From Ideonella sp. (GTDB taxonomy: Bacteria; Pseudomonadota; Gammaproteobacteria; Burkholderiales; Burkholderiaceae_C): 64,000 nucleotides of DNA. The notes under the pieces were generated by a model, which did not search any database, was not told the DNA's origin, and saw nothing but the letters and a program-made list of their open reading frames with translations. The stretch's first letter is position 1. Each line of letters begins with the position of its first letter. The stretch covers positions 1 to 64,000 of the forward strand of contig JABTUC010000008.1 in the NCBI GenBank assembly GCA_015075545.1. Reading direction: 5' to 3'. The position numbers were made by a program, and so were the translations under genes. Below are positions 1 through 7,980 of this stretch, piece after piece.

Positions 1-1019
1 TTGCATTCCTGCCCGACGGCCGCGCGCTGGTCACCGAGCGACCCGGACGTATGCGAATCGTCGGCACCGACGGTGTGCTGTCAGCACCGCTGACCGGCCT
101 ACCTGCGGTGCACGCCGCCGAGCAAGGTGGTCTGCTCGACGTGGCGGTCGACCCTGACTTCGCGAACGCGCCCTGGGTCTACTTCAGCTACGCCGAAGAG
201 GGTCCAGGGGGCACCTCGGGCACAGCGGTTGCTCGCGGCCTGCTCAGCGGGACGGCACTCGGCAGCGTCAGCGTGATCTTTCGTCAACAGCCCAAGGTTG
301 CCGGCAGCAACCTCCACTACGGCGCGCGGCTGGTGTTCGCCAACGATGGCACCCTGTTTGTCACGCTCGGCGAACGTCACACCGACGACCCGGCTGCGCC
401 GACGTCCGACAACGCGCAGAACCTCGGCAATCACCTGGGCAAGGTGGTGCGTATCAATCGCGACGGCACGGTGCCCGCCGACAACCCGTACGTCGGCGCC
501 GCCGGTGTGCGGCCGGAGATCTGGAGCTTCGGTCACCGCAATCCGCAGGGTGCGGCGATCAATCCGGCCAGCGGCGAACTGTGGCTCGACGAGCACGGCC
601 CTCAAGGCGGTGACGAGGTCAACCGCATCCGGCCGACGCGCAACTACGGCTGGCCATTGCGCAGCTATGGCTGCCCCGACCGGTCGCCAATAGGCGCGGC
701 CTGTGCGGTGGGCGGCGGCACGCACGAGCCCAACTACGAGGAGCCACTCTACAAGTGGGTGCCGATGTCGATCGCGCCGAGCGGCATGATGTTCTATACC
801 GGCGACGTCTTCCCCGACTGGCGCGGCAGCGTGTTCGTCGGCGCGCTGCAAGGCCAGGCGCTGTGGCGACTGCCGGTGATCGGCAACTCGGTGGGCGCGC
901 CGGAGTCACTGTTCAGCAGTCTCGGCGAGCGCATCCGCGACGTGCGACAAGGCCCCGACGGCCTGATCTACCTGCTGACCGACAGCGCCAACGGCCGTAT
1001 CGTGCGCATCCAGCGTTGA
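1..1019 (+). CDS. PQQ-dependent aldose sugar dehydrogenase (YliI-like), 5' end missing
   Basis: Soluble, normally periplasmic quinoprotein that oxidises aldoses with PQQ. The open frame enters from the window edge (reading from base 3) and ends with TGA at 1017-1019, so about 338 residues are present and the signal peptide and first strand are outside. Visible family marks are FLPDGRALVTERPGR at the extreme left, LHYGARLVF, GHRNPQG, DEHGPQGGDEVN and NYGWP, which are the conserved blade and active-site motifs of the YliI/GdhB beta-propeller family. It is followed by 60 bases and then an unrelated PHP gene on the same strand. Family is clear; the sugar substrate cannot be read from sequence. 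Confidence 0.9.
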   Translation, partial: AFLPDGRALVTERPGRMRIVGTDGVLSAPLTGLPAVHAAEQGGLLDVAVDPDFANAPWVYFSYAEEGPGGTSGTAVARGLLSGTALGSVSVIFRQQPKVAGSNLHYGARLVFANDGTLFVTLGERHTDDPAAPTSDNAQNLGNHLGKVVRINRDGTVPADNPYVGAAGVRPEIWSFGHRNPQGAAINPASGELWLDEHGPQGGDEVNRIRPTRNYGWPLRSYGCPDRSPIGAACAVGGGTHEPNYEEPLYKWVPMSIAPSGMMFYTGDVFPDWRGSVFVGALQGQALWRLPVIGNSVGAPESLFSSLGERIRDVRQGPDGLIYLLTDSANGRIVRIQR

Positions 1020-1079
1020 GCGTCGGCGCGGCTGCAGAAATCGGGCCGCGGAAGGTGAGTCGTAAAATCGGCGTCAACC

Positions 1080-1940
1080 GTGCATTCCCTGAACGCCGAC
1101 CTGCACTGTCACTCGACAGTCTCCGACGGCACCCTCTCCCCCGAGCAACTCGCGCAGCGCGCCAAGGCCTGCGGCGTCGCGCTGTGGGCGCTGACCGATC
1201 ACGACGAGGTCGCTGGCCAGCACCGCGCCGCCGCGGCGGCGCGCGCCGTGGGCCTCGACTACCTGTGCGGCGTCGAGATCTCGGTCACCTTCGCGGAGCA
1301 GACGGTCCACATCGTCGGCCTCGGCATCGACCCCGACGACGAAGCTCTGTGCCGCGGCCTGGCCGCCACGCGCGCCGGCCGCGACCGCCGCGCGCGGGCG
1401 ATCGGCGACTCGCTGGCCGCGGTGGGCATCGACGGCGCGCTCGACGGTGCGCAGGCGCTCGCCGGCAACCCCGAGATGGTGACGCGCACCCACTTCGCAC
1501 GCTGGCTGGTCGCCACCGGCTTCTGCCGTGACGGGCACGAGGTGTTCCGCAAGTACCTGGTGCGCGGCAAGCCGGGCTACGTGGCGCACCAGTGGGCCAC
1601 GCTGCGCGAGGCGGTGCAGTGGATCGGTGGCGCCGGTGGCATCGCGGTGATCGCGCACCCGGGCCGCTACAAGGTGAGCGGCAGCGAGGAGTGGGCGCTG
1701 TTCGAGGAGTTCAAGGCGCACGGCGGGCGCGCGGTCGAGGTGCTCACCGCCAGCCACGGCGACGCCGAGGTCGCGCGCTACGCGGCGCGGGCGCGCGAGC
1801 ACGGCCTGCTCGCCTCGCGCGGCAGCGACTTCCATGCCCCCGGCGAGAGCCGCGTCGATCTCGGCGCGCTGCCGGCGCTGCCCGACGGGCTGACGCCGGT
1901 GTGGAGCGAACTGCAGGCACGCATCGCCCGGGCGGCCTGA
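1080..1940 (+). CDS. PHP-domain phosphoesterase (RNase AM / TrpH-YciV type)
   Basis: Predicted metal-dependent phosphoesterase of 286 residues. The four PHP metal-binding motifs are present in order: DLHCHSTVSDG near residue 7, LTDHDEV near 40, VEIS near 64, IAHPGRY near 195, and GSDFHAP near 248. Family members hydrolyse 3',5'-nucleoside bisphosphates or trim RNA 5' ends; which applies here is inferred only from family membership. The start is GTG at 1080, chosen because the first metal motif follows only seven residues later as in homologues. The downstream EamA transporter begins 38 bases after the stop on the same strand and may be co-transcribed. Confidence 0.88.
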   Translation: MHSLNADLHCHSTVSDGTLSPEQLAQRAKACGVALWALTDHDEVAGQHRAAAAARAVGLDYLCGVEISVTFAEQTVHIVGLGIDPDDEALCRGLAATRAGRDRRARAIGDSLAAVGIDGALDGAQALAGNPEMVTRTHFARWLVATGFCRDGHEVFRKYLVRGKPGYVAHQWATLREAVQWIGGAGGIAVIAHPGRYKVSGSEEWALFEEFKAHGGRAVEVLTASHGDAEVARYAARAREHGLLASRGSDFHAPGESRVDLGALPALPDGLTPVWSELQARIARAA

Positions 1941-1978
1941 GGCCGGCAGCGGCACGAGCGCGAAGCGGCGGCCAACCG

Positions 1979-2938
1979 ATGCCCGTGAATCCGTCGTGGC
2001 CCGCCCCGAGCGCACCGCGGCCCTGGCTGGGCATCGGCTTCATCGTCGCCGCGGTGACCTGCTTCGCGTCGATGGACACCACGGTGCGCTATGTCGGCCA
2101 GCGCGGCATGCCGTTGCTGCTGATCCTGTGGGTGCGCTATGCGCTGCAGGCGTTGCTCGCGGCGCTGTGGATCGTGGCCTCGCGCAGCGGCGGCTTCCGC
2201 ACCGTGCAGCCGCGCTTCCAGACGCTGCGCGGCGCGCTGCTGCTGCTGTCGAGCGCGTTCACCTACCTCGCGCTGCAACACCTGCCGGTGCCCGAGCTGA
2301 CGTCGATCAACATGATCGGGCCGGTGCTGGTCACCGCGCTCGCGGGCTGGCTGCTCGGCGAGCGGGTGTCGCGACTGCGCAAGCTGCTGGTGCTCGGCGG
2401 CCTGATCGGCGCGCTGGTGGTGATCCGCCCCGGCGGCGGGCTGTTCGGCTGGGTCGTGCTGCTGCCGATCTGCTCGACGCTGTGCTATGCGGCGTTCCAG
2501 TTGCTCACCAGTCACATGAGCGGGCAGGACAACGCCTACACCACCAACTTCTACAGCGGGCTGGTGGGCACGCTGCTGGTGACGCCGGTGGTGCTGATCG
2601 GGCTGCCGGCATGGCCGCAGCAGGTGCTGGCGCTGAGCACACCCGACCTCACGCTGCTGCTGGCGATCGGCGTGCTCGGCACGGTCGGCCACCTGCTGCT
2701 GATCCGCGCGCTCGGCATCGCACCGGCGTCGACGCTGATGCCCTTCATGTACCTGCAGATCGGCGCCGCGACGGTGATCGCCTGGCTGGTGTTCGGCCAC
2801 GTGCCCGACCCCTGGGCCTGGCTCGGCATGGCGGTCATCGCGGGCTGCGGCGCCGCCACCGCCTGGCTCAACGTGCGCAGCGCGCAGCAGGCGCACCGCA
2901 TCATCCCCGCCGCGTCGGCAGACACGGTGGCCGATTGA
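1979..2938 (+). CDS. EamA/DMT-family transporter, ten TM segments
   Basis: Inner-membrane drug/metabolite transporter of 319 residues. The product is hydrophobic throughout, with about ten segments in two EamA halves; the first opens with IGFIVAAVTCFASMDTTVRY and the second contains GTVGHLLLIRALGIAPAS, the usual signature before the last helices. The open frame extends far upstream, but the ATG at 1979 is the first start that gives a normal EamA N-terminus and it lies clear of the preceding PHP gene. A Sua5-type gene follows after 10 bases, so these probably share a transcript. Substrate is unknown. Confidence 0.88.
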   Translation: MPVNPSWPAPSAPRPWLGIGFIVAAVTCFASMDTTVRYVGQRGMPLLLILWVRYALQALLAALWIVASRSGGFRTVQPRFQTLRGALLLLSSAFTYLALQHLPVPELTSINMIGPVLVTALAGWLLGERVSRLRKLLVLGGLIGALVVIRPGGGLFGWVVLLPICSTLCYAAFQLLTSHMSGQDNAYTTNFYSGLVGTLLVTPVVLIGLPAWPQQVLALSTPDLTLLLAIGVLGTVGHLLLIRALGIAPASTLMPFMYLQIGAATVIAWLVFGHVPDPWAWLGMAVIAGCGAATAWLNVRSAQQAHRIIPAASADTVAD

Positions 2939-2948
2939 ACGCCGCGCG

Positions 2949-3572
2949 ATGTCGCAGTACTTCGAAGTCCACCCCGTCAACCCGCAGCCGCGGCTGCTGA
3001 AGCAGGCCGCGCAGATCCTCGAAGACGGCGGCGTCTGCGCGATCCCCACCGATTCGAGCTACGCGCTGGTGTGCCACCTCGACGACAAGGCCGCCGCCGA
3101 CGAGCTGCGGCGCCTGCGCGGCATCGACGCCAAGCACCACCTGACGCTGCTGTGCCGCGATCTGTCCGAGCTGGCGACCTACGCGCGCGTCGACAACCGC
3201 CAGTACCGGCTGCTCAAGCACGGCACGCCGGGGCCGTTCACCTTCATCCTCGATGCCACCCGCGAGGTGCCGCGGCGGCTGTCGCACCCGTCGCGACGCA
3301 CGATCGGCCTGCGCGTGCCCGACCACGCGGTGACGCAGGCGCTGCTGGCGCTGTTCGGCCAGCCGCTGCTGGCGACCACGCTGATCGCCCCGGGCGAGAG
3401 CGAGCCGCTGAACGAGCCGCGCGCGATCCGCGAGCGCTGGCAGAAGCTGCTGCAGGCGGTGGTCGACGCCGGCGCGTGCCCGATGCAGCCGACCACGATC
3501 GTCGACCTCACCGGCGACGAGCCGGTGGTGCTGCGCCGCGGCCGTGGCGACCCGGCGCGGCTGGGGCTTTGA
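2949..3572 (+). CDS. Sua5/YciO/YrdC-family protein (YciO type)
   Basis: A 207-residue single YrdC-like domain protein. The family includes L-threonylcarbamoyladenylate synthase for tRNA t6A37; this member matches the YciO branch by its N-terminus (MSQYFEVHP), AIPTDSSYAL, LRGIDAKHHLTLLCRDL, PGPFTFILDAT and TIGLRVPDHAV. YciO proteins bind RNA/nucleotides but their role in t6A synthesis is less certain than that of TsaC/Sua5, so I do not assign tsaC. It lies 10 bases after the EamA gene and ends at a hairpin shared with the convergent RidA gene. Confidence 0.88.
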   Translation: MSQYFEVHPVNPQPRLLKQAAQILEDGGVCAIPTDSSYALVCHLDDKAAADELRRLRGIDAKHHLTLLCRDLSELATYARVDNRQYRLLKHGTPGPFTFILDATREVPRRLSHPSRRTIGLRVPDHAVTQALLALFGQPLLATTLIAPGESEPLNEPRAIRERWQKLLQAVVDAGACPMQPTTIVDLTGDEPVVLRRGRGDPARLGL

Positions 3573-3574
3573 GC

Positions 3575-3604
3575 GCTGAGGAATCGCGACAGCAATTCCT
3601 CAGC
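3575..3604. terminator. Bidirectional hairpin between yciO-type gene and ridA-type gene
   Basis: A perfect 10-bp inverted repeat, GCTGAGGAAT ... ATTCCTCAGC, with a 10-base loop, lies exactly between two convergent genes and covers the RidA stop codon. There is no clear T-tract, so the terminator role is inferred from position and symmetry. Confidence 0.6.
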
Positions 3605-3956
3605 GATCCACCGCCGCGGTGACGACGATCTCCACCTTCCACTGCGGCTTGGCCAGCGCCGCCTGCACGGTGGCGCGTGCCGGCGCCTGGCCGGGCGCGA
3701 CCCACTGCTCCCACACCGCGTTCATGCCGTTGTAGTCGGCCATGTCGGCGAGGAAGACCTGCGCGCGCAGGATGCGGCTCTTGTCGCTGCCCACGCGCGC
3801 CAGCAGCGCGTCGATCGCCGCCAGCACCTCGCGGGTCTGGCCACCGACCTCGCGCGCACCGCTGGTGGACACTTGACCAGCGAGGTAGGCCACGCCGTTG
3901 TGCACGACCGCCTCGCTGAGGATCGGGCCGGGGTCGATGCGCTGGATCGCTGTCAC
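3600..3956 (-). CDS. RidA-family (YjgF/UK114) protein
   Basis: A 118-residue protein of the RidA family, whose classic members deaminate reactive enamine/imine intermediates. Recognisable marks are [46 protein letters not shown] and [10 protein letters not shown]; the arginine in PARAT is the conserved substrate carboxylate-binding residue of active RidA proteins. The GTG at 3956 is chosen because it overlaps the stop of plsY in a GTGA arrangement, which implies translational coupling to plsY upstream. Substrate not determinable. Confidence 0.88.
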   Translation of the reverse strand: MTAIQRIDPGPILSEAVVHNGVAYLAGQVSTSGAREVGGQTREVLAAIDALLARVGSDKSRILRAQVFLADMADYNGMNAVWEQWVAPGQAPARATVQAALAKPQWKVEIVVTAAVDR

Positions 3957-4642
3957 GGATGCCCCTTCTTGCCGGCGTGTGCGCCGCGTTGGTGTGGCCG
4001 CTGCACCGGCGCGCCCGCCGGCGCGGCTTTTTGGCCGAGCCGGCTCTCGGTGCCCTTGAGCAGCTTGCGGATGTTGCCGCTGTGGCGCCAGACGAGCAAC
4101 AGGCTCATCACCGCGATCGCCAGCGCGAGCGGCGACGGCCCCCAGATCAACAACTGGTAGAACGGCGCGAACGCCGCCGCGACGATCGACGCCAGCGACG
4201 AGTAGCGGAAGAACAGCGCGATGATCCCCCAGGTGACGAGCGTTGCCAGCCCGAGCCACGGGTTGAGCGCCAGCAGCACGCCGGCGGCGGTGGCCACGCC
4301 CTTGCCGCCGGCGAAGCGGAAGAACACCGGCCACAGGTGGCCGAGAAACGCCGCCAGCCCGACGAACGCGATCGTCGTCTCGCTAAAGCCGAAGCGCGGC
4401 GACAGCAGCAGCGCGAGCCACACCGGCGCGAAACCCTTCAGCGCGTCGAGCAGCAGCGTCAGGATCGCCGCCGCGCGGTGGCCCGAGCGCAGCACGTTGG
4501 TAGCACCGGGGTTCTTCGAGCCGTAGCTGCGCGGGTCGGCCAGCCCGAAGCCGCGGCTGACGATGACCGCGAACGACAGCGAGCCGATCAGGTAGGCCAG
4601 CCCGATGGCCGCCAGACTGCCGAGCAAAGACGTTGCGCTCAT
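3953..4642 (-). CDS. plsY: Glycerol-3-phosphate acyltransferase PlsY
   Basis: Inner-membrane enzyme that transfers an acyl group from acyl-phosphate to sn-glycerol-3-phosphate, the first step in phospholipid synthesis. The 229-residue product has the usual hydrophobic segments and all three conserved loops: [13 protein letters not shown] with [14 protein letters not shown] (motif 1), [20 protein letters not shown] (motif 2, phosphate binding) and the late [16 protein letters not shown] motif. A C-terminal tail of about 25 basic residues extends past the usual end. It is coupled by a GTGA overlap to the RidA-type gene downstream. Confidence 0.95.
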   Translation of the reverse strand: MSATSLLGSLAAIGLAYLIGSLSFAVIVSRGFGLADPRSYGSKNPGATNVLRSGHRAAAILTLLLDALKGFAPVWLALLLSPRFGFSETTIAFVGLAAFLGHLWPVFFRFAGGKGVATAAGVLLALNPWLGLATLVTWGIIALFFRYSSLASIVAAAFAPFYQLLIWGPSPLALAIAVMSLLLVWRHSGNIRKLLKGTESRLGQKAAPAGAPVQRPHQRGAHAGKKGHP

Positions 4643-4726
4643 CGCTGCGTTCGATCGGCTGCGAGTTTACGCTGCGCCCCCGGGCACGCCGCCGTGGCGC
4701 GCGGTAGCGCCGCTACACTGCCATGC

Positions 4727-5224
4727 ATGAACCCATTGGCCCATCGAATCGACTGCCGGATCCGCCGCCGCGTGCGCGCCGGTCTGGCGGCCGCCGCGCT
4801 GCTGACGCTGGCCGGCGGCGCTTTCGCGCAGACCACCGTCACCGACGCCTGGGTGCGCGGCACCGTCGCGCAGCAACGCGCCAGCGGCGCCTTCATGAAG
4901 ATCACCTCGGCGCAAGGCGGCAAGCTGGTGGCCGTGAGTTCGCCGGTGGCCGGCGTCGCCGAGGTGCACGAGATGGCGATGGACGGCAACACGATGCGCA
5001 TGCGCGCCATCGCCGCGCTCGACCTGCCGGCCGGCAAGACGGTCGAGCTGAAGTCGGGCGGCTACCACGTGATGCTGATGGACCTCAAGCAGCAGCTCCA
5101 GGGCGGCCAGACGGTGCCGCTGACGCTGGTGATCGAAGGCAAGGACGGCAAGCGCGAGATCGTCGAAGTCAGGGCGCGGGTGCGCGCACTCGGCGCCGAC
5201 GCGCACGGCGGCATGAAGCACTGA
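4727..5224 (+). CDS. Periplasmic copper chaperone PCuAC-family protein
   Basis: A 165-residue exported protein of the PCuAC (DUF461) family, which carries Cu(I) to cytochrome oxidase in the periplasm. A signal peptide is visible (basic start, then LAAAALLTLAGGAFAQ, cleavage after AFA-Q). The mature part shows VTDAWVRGTV, GAFMKITS, VSSPVAGVAEVHEM, GNTMRMR and KSGGYHVMLMDLKQ, matching the conserved H(M)X10MX21HXM copper site: H and M in VHEMAM, then HVMLM. The ATG at 4727 gives the signal peptide; another ATG four bases upstream is out of frame. No partner such as SenC/Sco is adjacent. Confidence 0.92.
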   Translation: MNPLAHRIDCRIRRRVRAGLAAAALLTLAGGAFAQTTVTDAWVRGTVAQQRASGAFMKITSAQGGKLVAVSSPVAGVAEVHEMAMDGNTMRMRAIAALDLPAGKTVELKSGGYHVMLMDLKQQLQGGQTVPLTLVIEGKDGKREIVEVRARVRALGADAHGGMKH

Positions 5225-5229
5225 GCAAG

Positions 5230-5718
5230 CTACAGTGCGCAGTGCACCGGCACGGCGCCGAGCGCGTCGACCAGCACACGCGGCGCGATGCCCACCAGAT
5301 ACCCGCGGCGCCCGCCGTTGATCAGGATGCGCGGCAGCCCGAGCACGCTCGCCTCGACGAACACGCGCAGCGTCTTGCGCGTGCCGAACGGCGACGTGCC
5401 GCCCACCAGGTAGCCGCTGGCGCGCTGCGCGTCGTCGGGGCTGCACGGCTCGACGCTGCGCAGGCCGACCTCGCGCGCCAGCGCCTTGGTGCTGACCTCG
5501 CGGTCGCCGTGCATCAGCACGATCAGCGGCTGCGCCTTGTCGTCGCGCATGACCAGCGTCTTGACCACCGTGTGCTCGTCGACGCCGAGCTGGCGCGCCG
5601 ACTCGGCCGTGCCGCCGCGATCGACGTAGTCGTACACGTGCTCGCTGAACGGCACGCCATGCGCGCGCAGCCACTCGGTGGCCGGCGTCGCGCTGACATG
5701 CTTGTCGCGCCGGGCCAT
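5230..5718 (-). CDS. ybaK: YbaK-type Cys-tRNA(Pro) deacylase
   Basis: A 162-residue aminoacyl-tRNA editing protein that hydrolyses mischarged Cys-tRNA(Pro). Marks are EHVYDYVDRG, DEHTVVKTLVM (the conserved catalytic lysine in VVKT), LMHGDREVSTKALA, GYLVGGTSPFGTRK (the glycine-rich GGxSPFG motif) and INGGRRGYLVGI. It is convergent with the PCuAC gene, with only 5 bases between stops, and follows the aldo-keto reductase gene on the same strand after about 60 bases. Confidence 0.93.
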   Translation of the reverse strand: MARRDKHVSATPATEWLRAHGVPFSEHVYDYVDRGGTAESARQLGVDEHTVVKTLVMRDDKAQPLIVLMHGDREVSTKALAREVGLRSVEPCSPDDAQRASGYLVGGTSPFGTRKTLRVFVEASVLGLPRILINGGRRGYLVGIAPRVLVDALGAVPVHCAL

Positions 5719-5779
5719 CGCAGCGATCAGCCGGCCGCCGGCGGCGGAGGTGTCAGCGCGGCGCGCGCTCGGGTCGACA

Positions 5780-6841
5780 TCACTGCCCCGGGTCGCGGAT
5801 CTCGCGGCGGATGTCGTCGATGCGCGCCAGCACGTCGGGGGTCAGCGTGGTGCCCCAGGCGTCGAGGCACTCGTCGAACTGCGCGCAAGTGGTCACCCCC
5901 AGCAGCGTGCTGGCGACGCGCCAGTTCGTGTACACGAACGCCAGCGCCATGCGCACCGGCGTCAGCCCGGCCTCGCGCGCCAGCGCGTTGTAGCGGCGCG
6001 CCGCGGCGAGCGTCTCGGCGCGCCCCCAGCGCTGCGCGCGCATGCTGGCGAAGCGCGCCAGCCGGCCCATCTGCGGCCGTTGCGGGTCGGGGCCGGCGTC
6101 GTCGTACTTGCCGCTGAGCGTGCCGAAGCCGAGCGGCGAGTACGCCAGCAGCGACACGCCGGCGCGGTGCATGGCCTCGTCGAGGCCGTTGTCGACCGCG
6201 CGGTTGACCAGCGTGTAGGCGTTCTGCACGCTCACCACGCGCGCCAGCCCGTGCGCCTCGGCAACGCGAACGAACTCGGCCAGGCCCCACGGCGTCTCGT
6301 TGGACAGGCCGATCCAGCGCACCTTGCCGGCGGCGATCAGTGCGCTCAGTGCGTGCAACTGGTCGTGGATCGAGGTGAAGTCGCGGTCCTTCGCGGGGTC
6401 GAAGTACAGCGCGCCGAACATCGGCACGTTGCGGTTCGGCCAGTGGATCTGGTAGAGGTCGATCACGTCGGTGCGCAGCCGGCGCAGGCTGCCGTCGCAG
6501 GCCGCGGCGATGTCGGCCGGGGTGAGGTCAGGCGCGCCGTTGTGCACCCAGTCCATGCCGCGCGACGGCCCCGCCACCTTGGTGGCCAGCACCGCGCGCC
6601 GGCGCGCGCCGGGGCGCGCCGCGAACCACTCGCCGAGAATCGTCTCGGTGCGCGTGAAGGTCTCGCGGCGTGCCGGCACCGGGTACATCTCGGCGCTGTC
6701 GATCAGCGTCACGCCGCGCTCGAGCGCGCGGTCGAGGATCGCGAAGGCGTCGGCCGGCGCCACCTGCTCGCCGAAGGTCATGGTGCCGAGGCCGACGCGG
6801 CTGACCTCGGGGCCGCCGCGGCCGAGAGTGACGTGTTCCAT
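5780..6841 (-). CDS. Aldo/keto reductase (Tas-like)
   Basis: NAD(P)H-dependent oxidoreductase of 353 residues with the (beta/alpha)8 AKR fold. The catalytic set is present: Asp and Tyr in DSAEMYP near residue 49, Lys in LATKVAG near 87 and His in YQIHWPNRN near 133; NADPH-binding end motifs follow in LLAYSPLGFGTLSGKY and STLLGVTT. Overall it matches the E. coli Tas branch. It diverges from the DUF6502 gene, with about 150 bases of shared upstream DNA. Physiological substrate unknown. Confidence 0.9.
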   Translation of the reverse strand: MEHVTLGRGGPEVSRVGLGTMTFGEQVAPADAFAILDRALERGVTLIDSAEMYPVPARRETFTRTETILGEWFAARPGARRRAVLATKVAGPSRGMDWVHNGAPDLTPADIAAACDGSLRRLRTDVIDLYQIHWPNRNVPMFGALYFDPAKDRDFTSIHDQLHALSALIAAGKVRWIGLSNETPWGLAEFVRVAEAHGLARVVSVQNAYTLVNRAVDNGLDEAMHRAGVSLLAYSPLGFGTLSGKYDDAGPDPQRPQMGRLARFASMRAQRWGRAETLAAARRYNALAREAGLTPVRMALAFVYTNWRVASTLLGVTTCAQFDECLDAWGTTLTPDVLARIDDIRREIRDPGQ

Positions 6842-6969
6842 GGTGTGTCCCGGTTGAGGACGCGCAGTGTGCCCGAACGGGCTGTGGCGGCTCCCCCGGG
6901 TCGGGGCGTGGTCGACTTCACGCTTCTTTGCGCAGCCGATGCCTCACGCCGCTTGCCGCCGACCCGTGA

Positions 6970-6986
6970 ATGGACATATATTCCAT
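6970..6986 (+). promoter_or_regulatory. AT-rich inverted repeat ahead of the DUF6502 gene
   Basis: ATGGA and TCCAT arms around a CATATAT spacer sit 9 bases before the ATG at 6995, inside a roughly 40-base AT-rich island that stands out in this GC-rich DNA. It could be an operator or promoter element for the DUF6502/DUF5666 pair; function is inferred only from composition and position. Confidence 0.4.
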
Positions 6987-6994
6987 TTTCAGAA

Positions 6995-7945
6995 ATGGGC
7001 AATCATTCCATGCGCCACGCACCCTCCCTCCCCGAGCCCGCCGAGCCACGCGCGGGTCTCGTGCTGCGCGCCGTGCTGTCGCTGCTGGTGCCCCTGGTGC
7101 GCTGGCTGGTGCACAACGGCGTCACCTACGGCAGCTTCGCCCCCGCGCTGAAATCGGTGTTCGTCGAGGCCGGGCGCCAGGAGCTCGAAGCCTCCGGGGG
7201 CAAGCTGACCGACTCGGCGCTGAGCGTGCTGTCGGGCGTGCACCGGCGCGACATCCGCGAGATGGGCGCGGCCTCGCACATGCAGGCGCAGCCGAAGGCG
7301 CCGTCGGTCGCGTCGCAGGTGTTCACGCGCTGGCTCACCGACGCGCGGTTGCGCGACGGCGCCGACCGGCCGATGGCGCTGCCCAAGAGCGGCGACGCGC
7401 CCTCGTTCGACGCGCTGGCGCGCCAGGTGTCGTCCGACGTTCACCCGCGCACGCTGCTGGCCGAGATGCAGCGCCTCGGGCTCGTGCAGGTGAGCGAAGA
7501 CACCGTGCACCTGCTGGTGCAGGCGTTCGTGCCGCAACAAGGCTTCGACGAGCTGGTCGAGCTGTTCGCCGCCAACGCCGCCGACCACCTGGCCGCCGCG
7601 GCGCACAACCTGCGCCACCCGGGCGGCGACAAGTTCCTCGAACAGAGCGTGTTCGCCAGCGGCCTGTCGCCGCGATCGGCGCAGCAGCTCGGCGCGCTGG
7701 CGCGCAAGCTGTGGCGCCCCGCCTTCCAGCAGATGGCGCGCGAAGCCACCGCGCGCTACGAGCACGACAGCCGCGAACAGCAGGGCTCGATGCGCATGCG
7801 CTTCGGCGTGTACTTCTACGCCGAGCCGCTCGGCGACGACACAGGCCCGGCACAGCCGGCCGCAGGCACGGCCAGGCGTCGCCCGCCCAAGGCGGCGAAA
7901 GCCGCGCGCGGACGAGCCGGCACGGCACCACGCCGCGCCGGCTGA
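6995..7945 (+). CDS. DUF6502-family protein
   Basis: A 316-residue protein of unknown function that I place in DUF6502 from its overall pattern: an N-terminal region (LLVPLVRWLVHNGVTYGSFAPALKSVFVEAG) resembling a small winged-helix/ROK-like fold, SALSVLSGVHRRDIREM, then SVASQVFTRWLTD. The C-terminal 40 residues are Ala/Arg/Lys-rich and low complexity. The ATG at 6995 precedes another in-frame ATG at 7010; either may be used. The short helix-turn-helix-like stretch SALSVLSGVHRRDIR suggests nucleic-acid binding, which is inference. It is followed after 35 bases by a DUF5666 lipoprotein gene. Confidence 0.75.
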   Translation: MGNHSMRHAPSLPEPAEPRAGLVLRAVLSLLVPLVRWLVHNGVTYGSFAPALKSVFVEAGRQELEASGGKLTDSALSVLSGVHRRDIREMGAASHMQAQPKAPSVASQVFTRWLTDARLRDGADRPMALPKSGDAPSFDALARQVSSDVHPRTLLAEMQRLGLVQVSEDTVHLLVQAFVPQQGFDELVELFAANAADHLAAAAHNLRHPGGDKFLEQSVFASGLSPRSAQQLGALARKLWRPAFQQMAREATARYEHDSREQQGSMRMRFGVYFYAEPLGDDTGPAQPAAGTARRRPPKAAKAARGRAGTAPRRAG

Positions 7946-7980
7946 CAACCAATTCGATTGGGCTTCAAGTGGAGGACAAC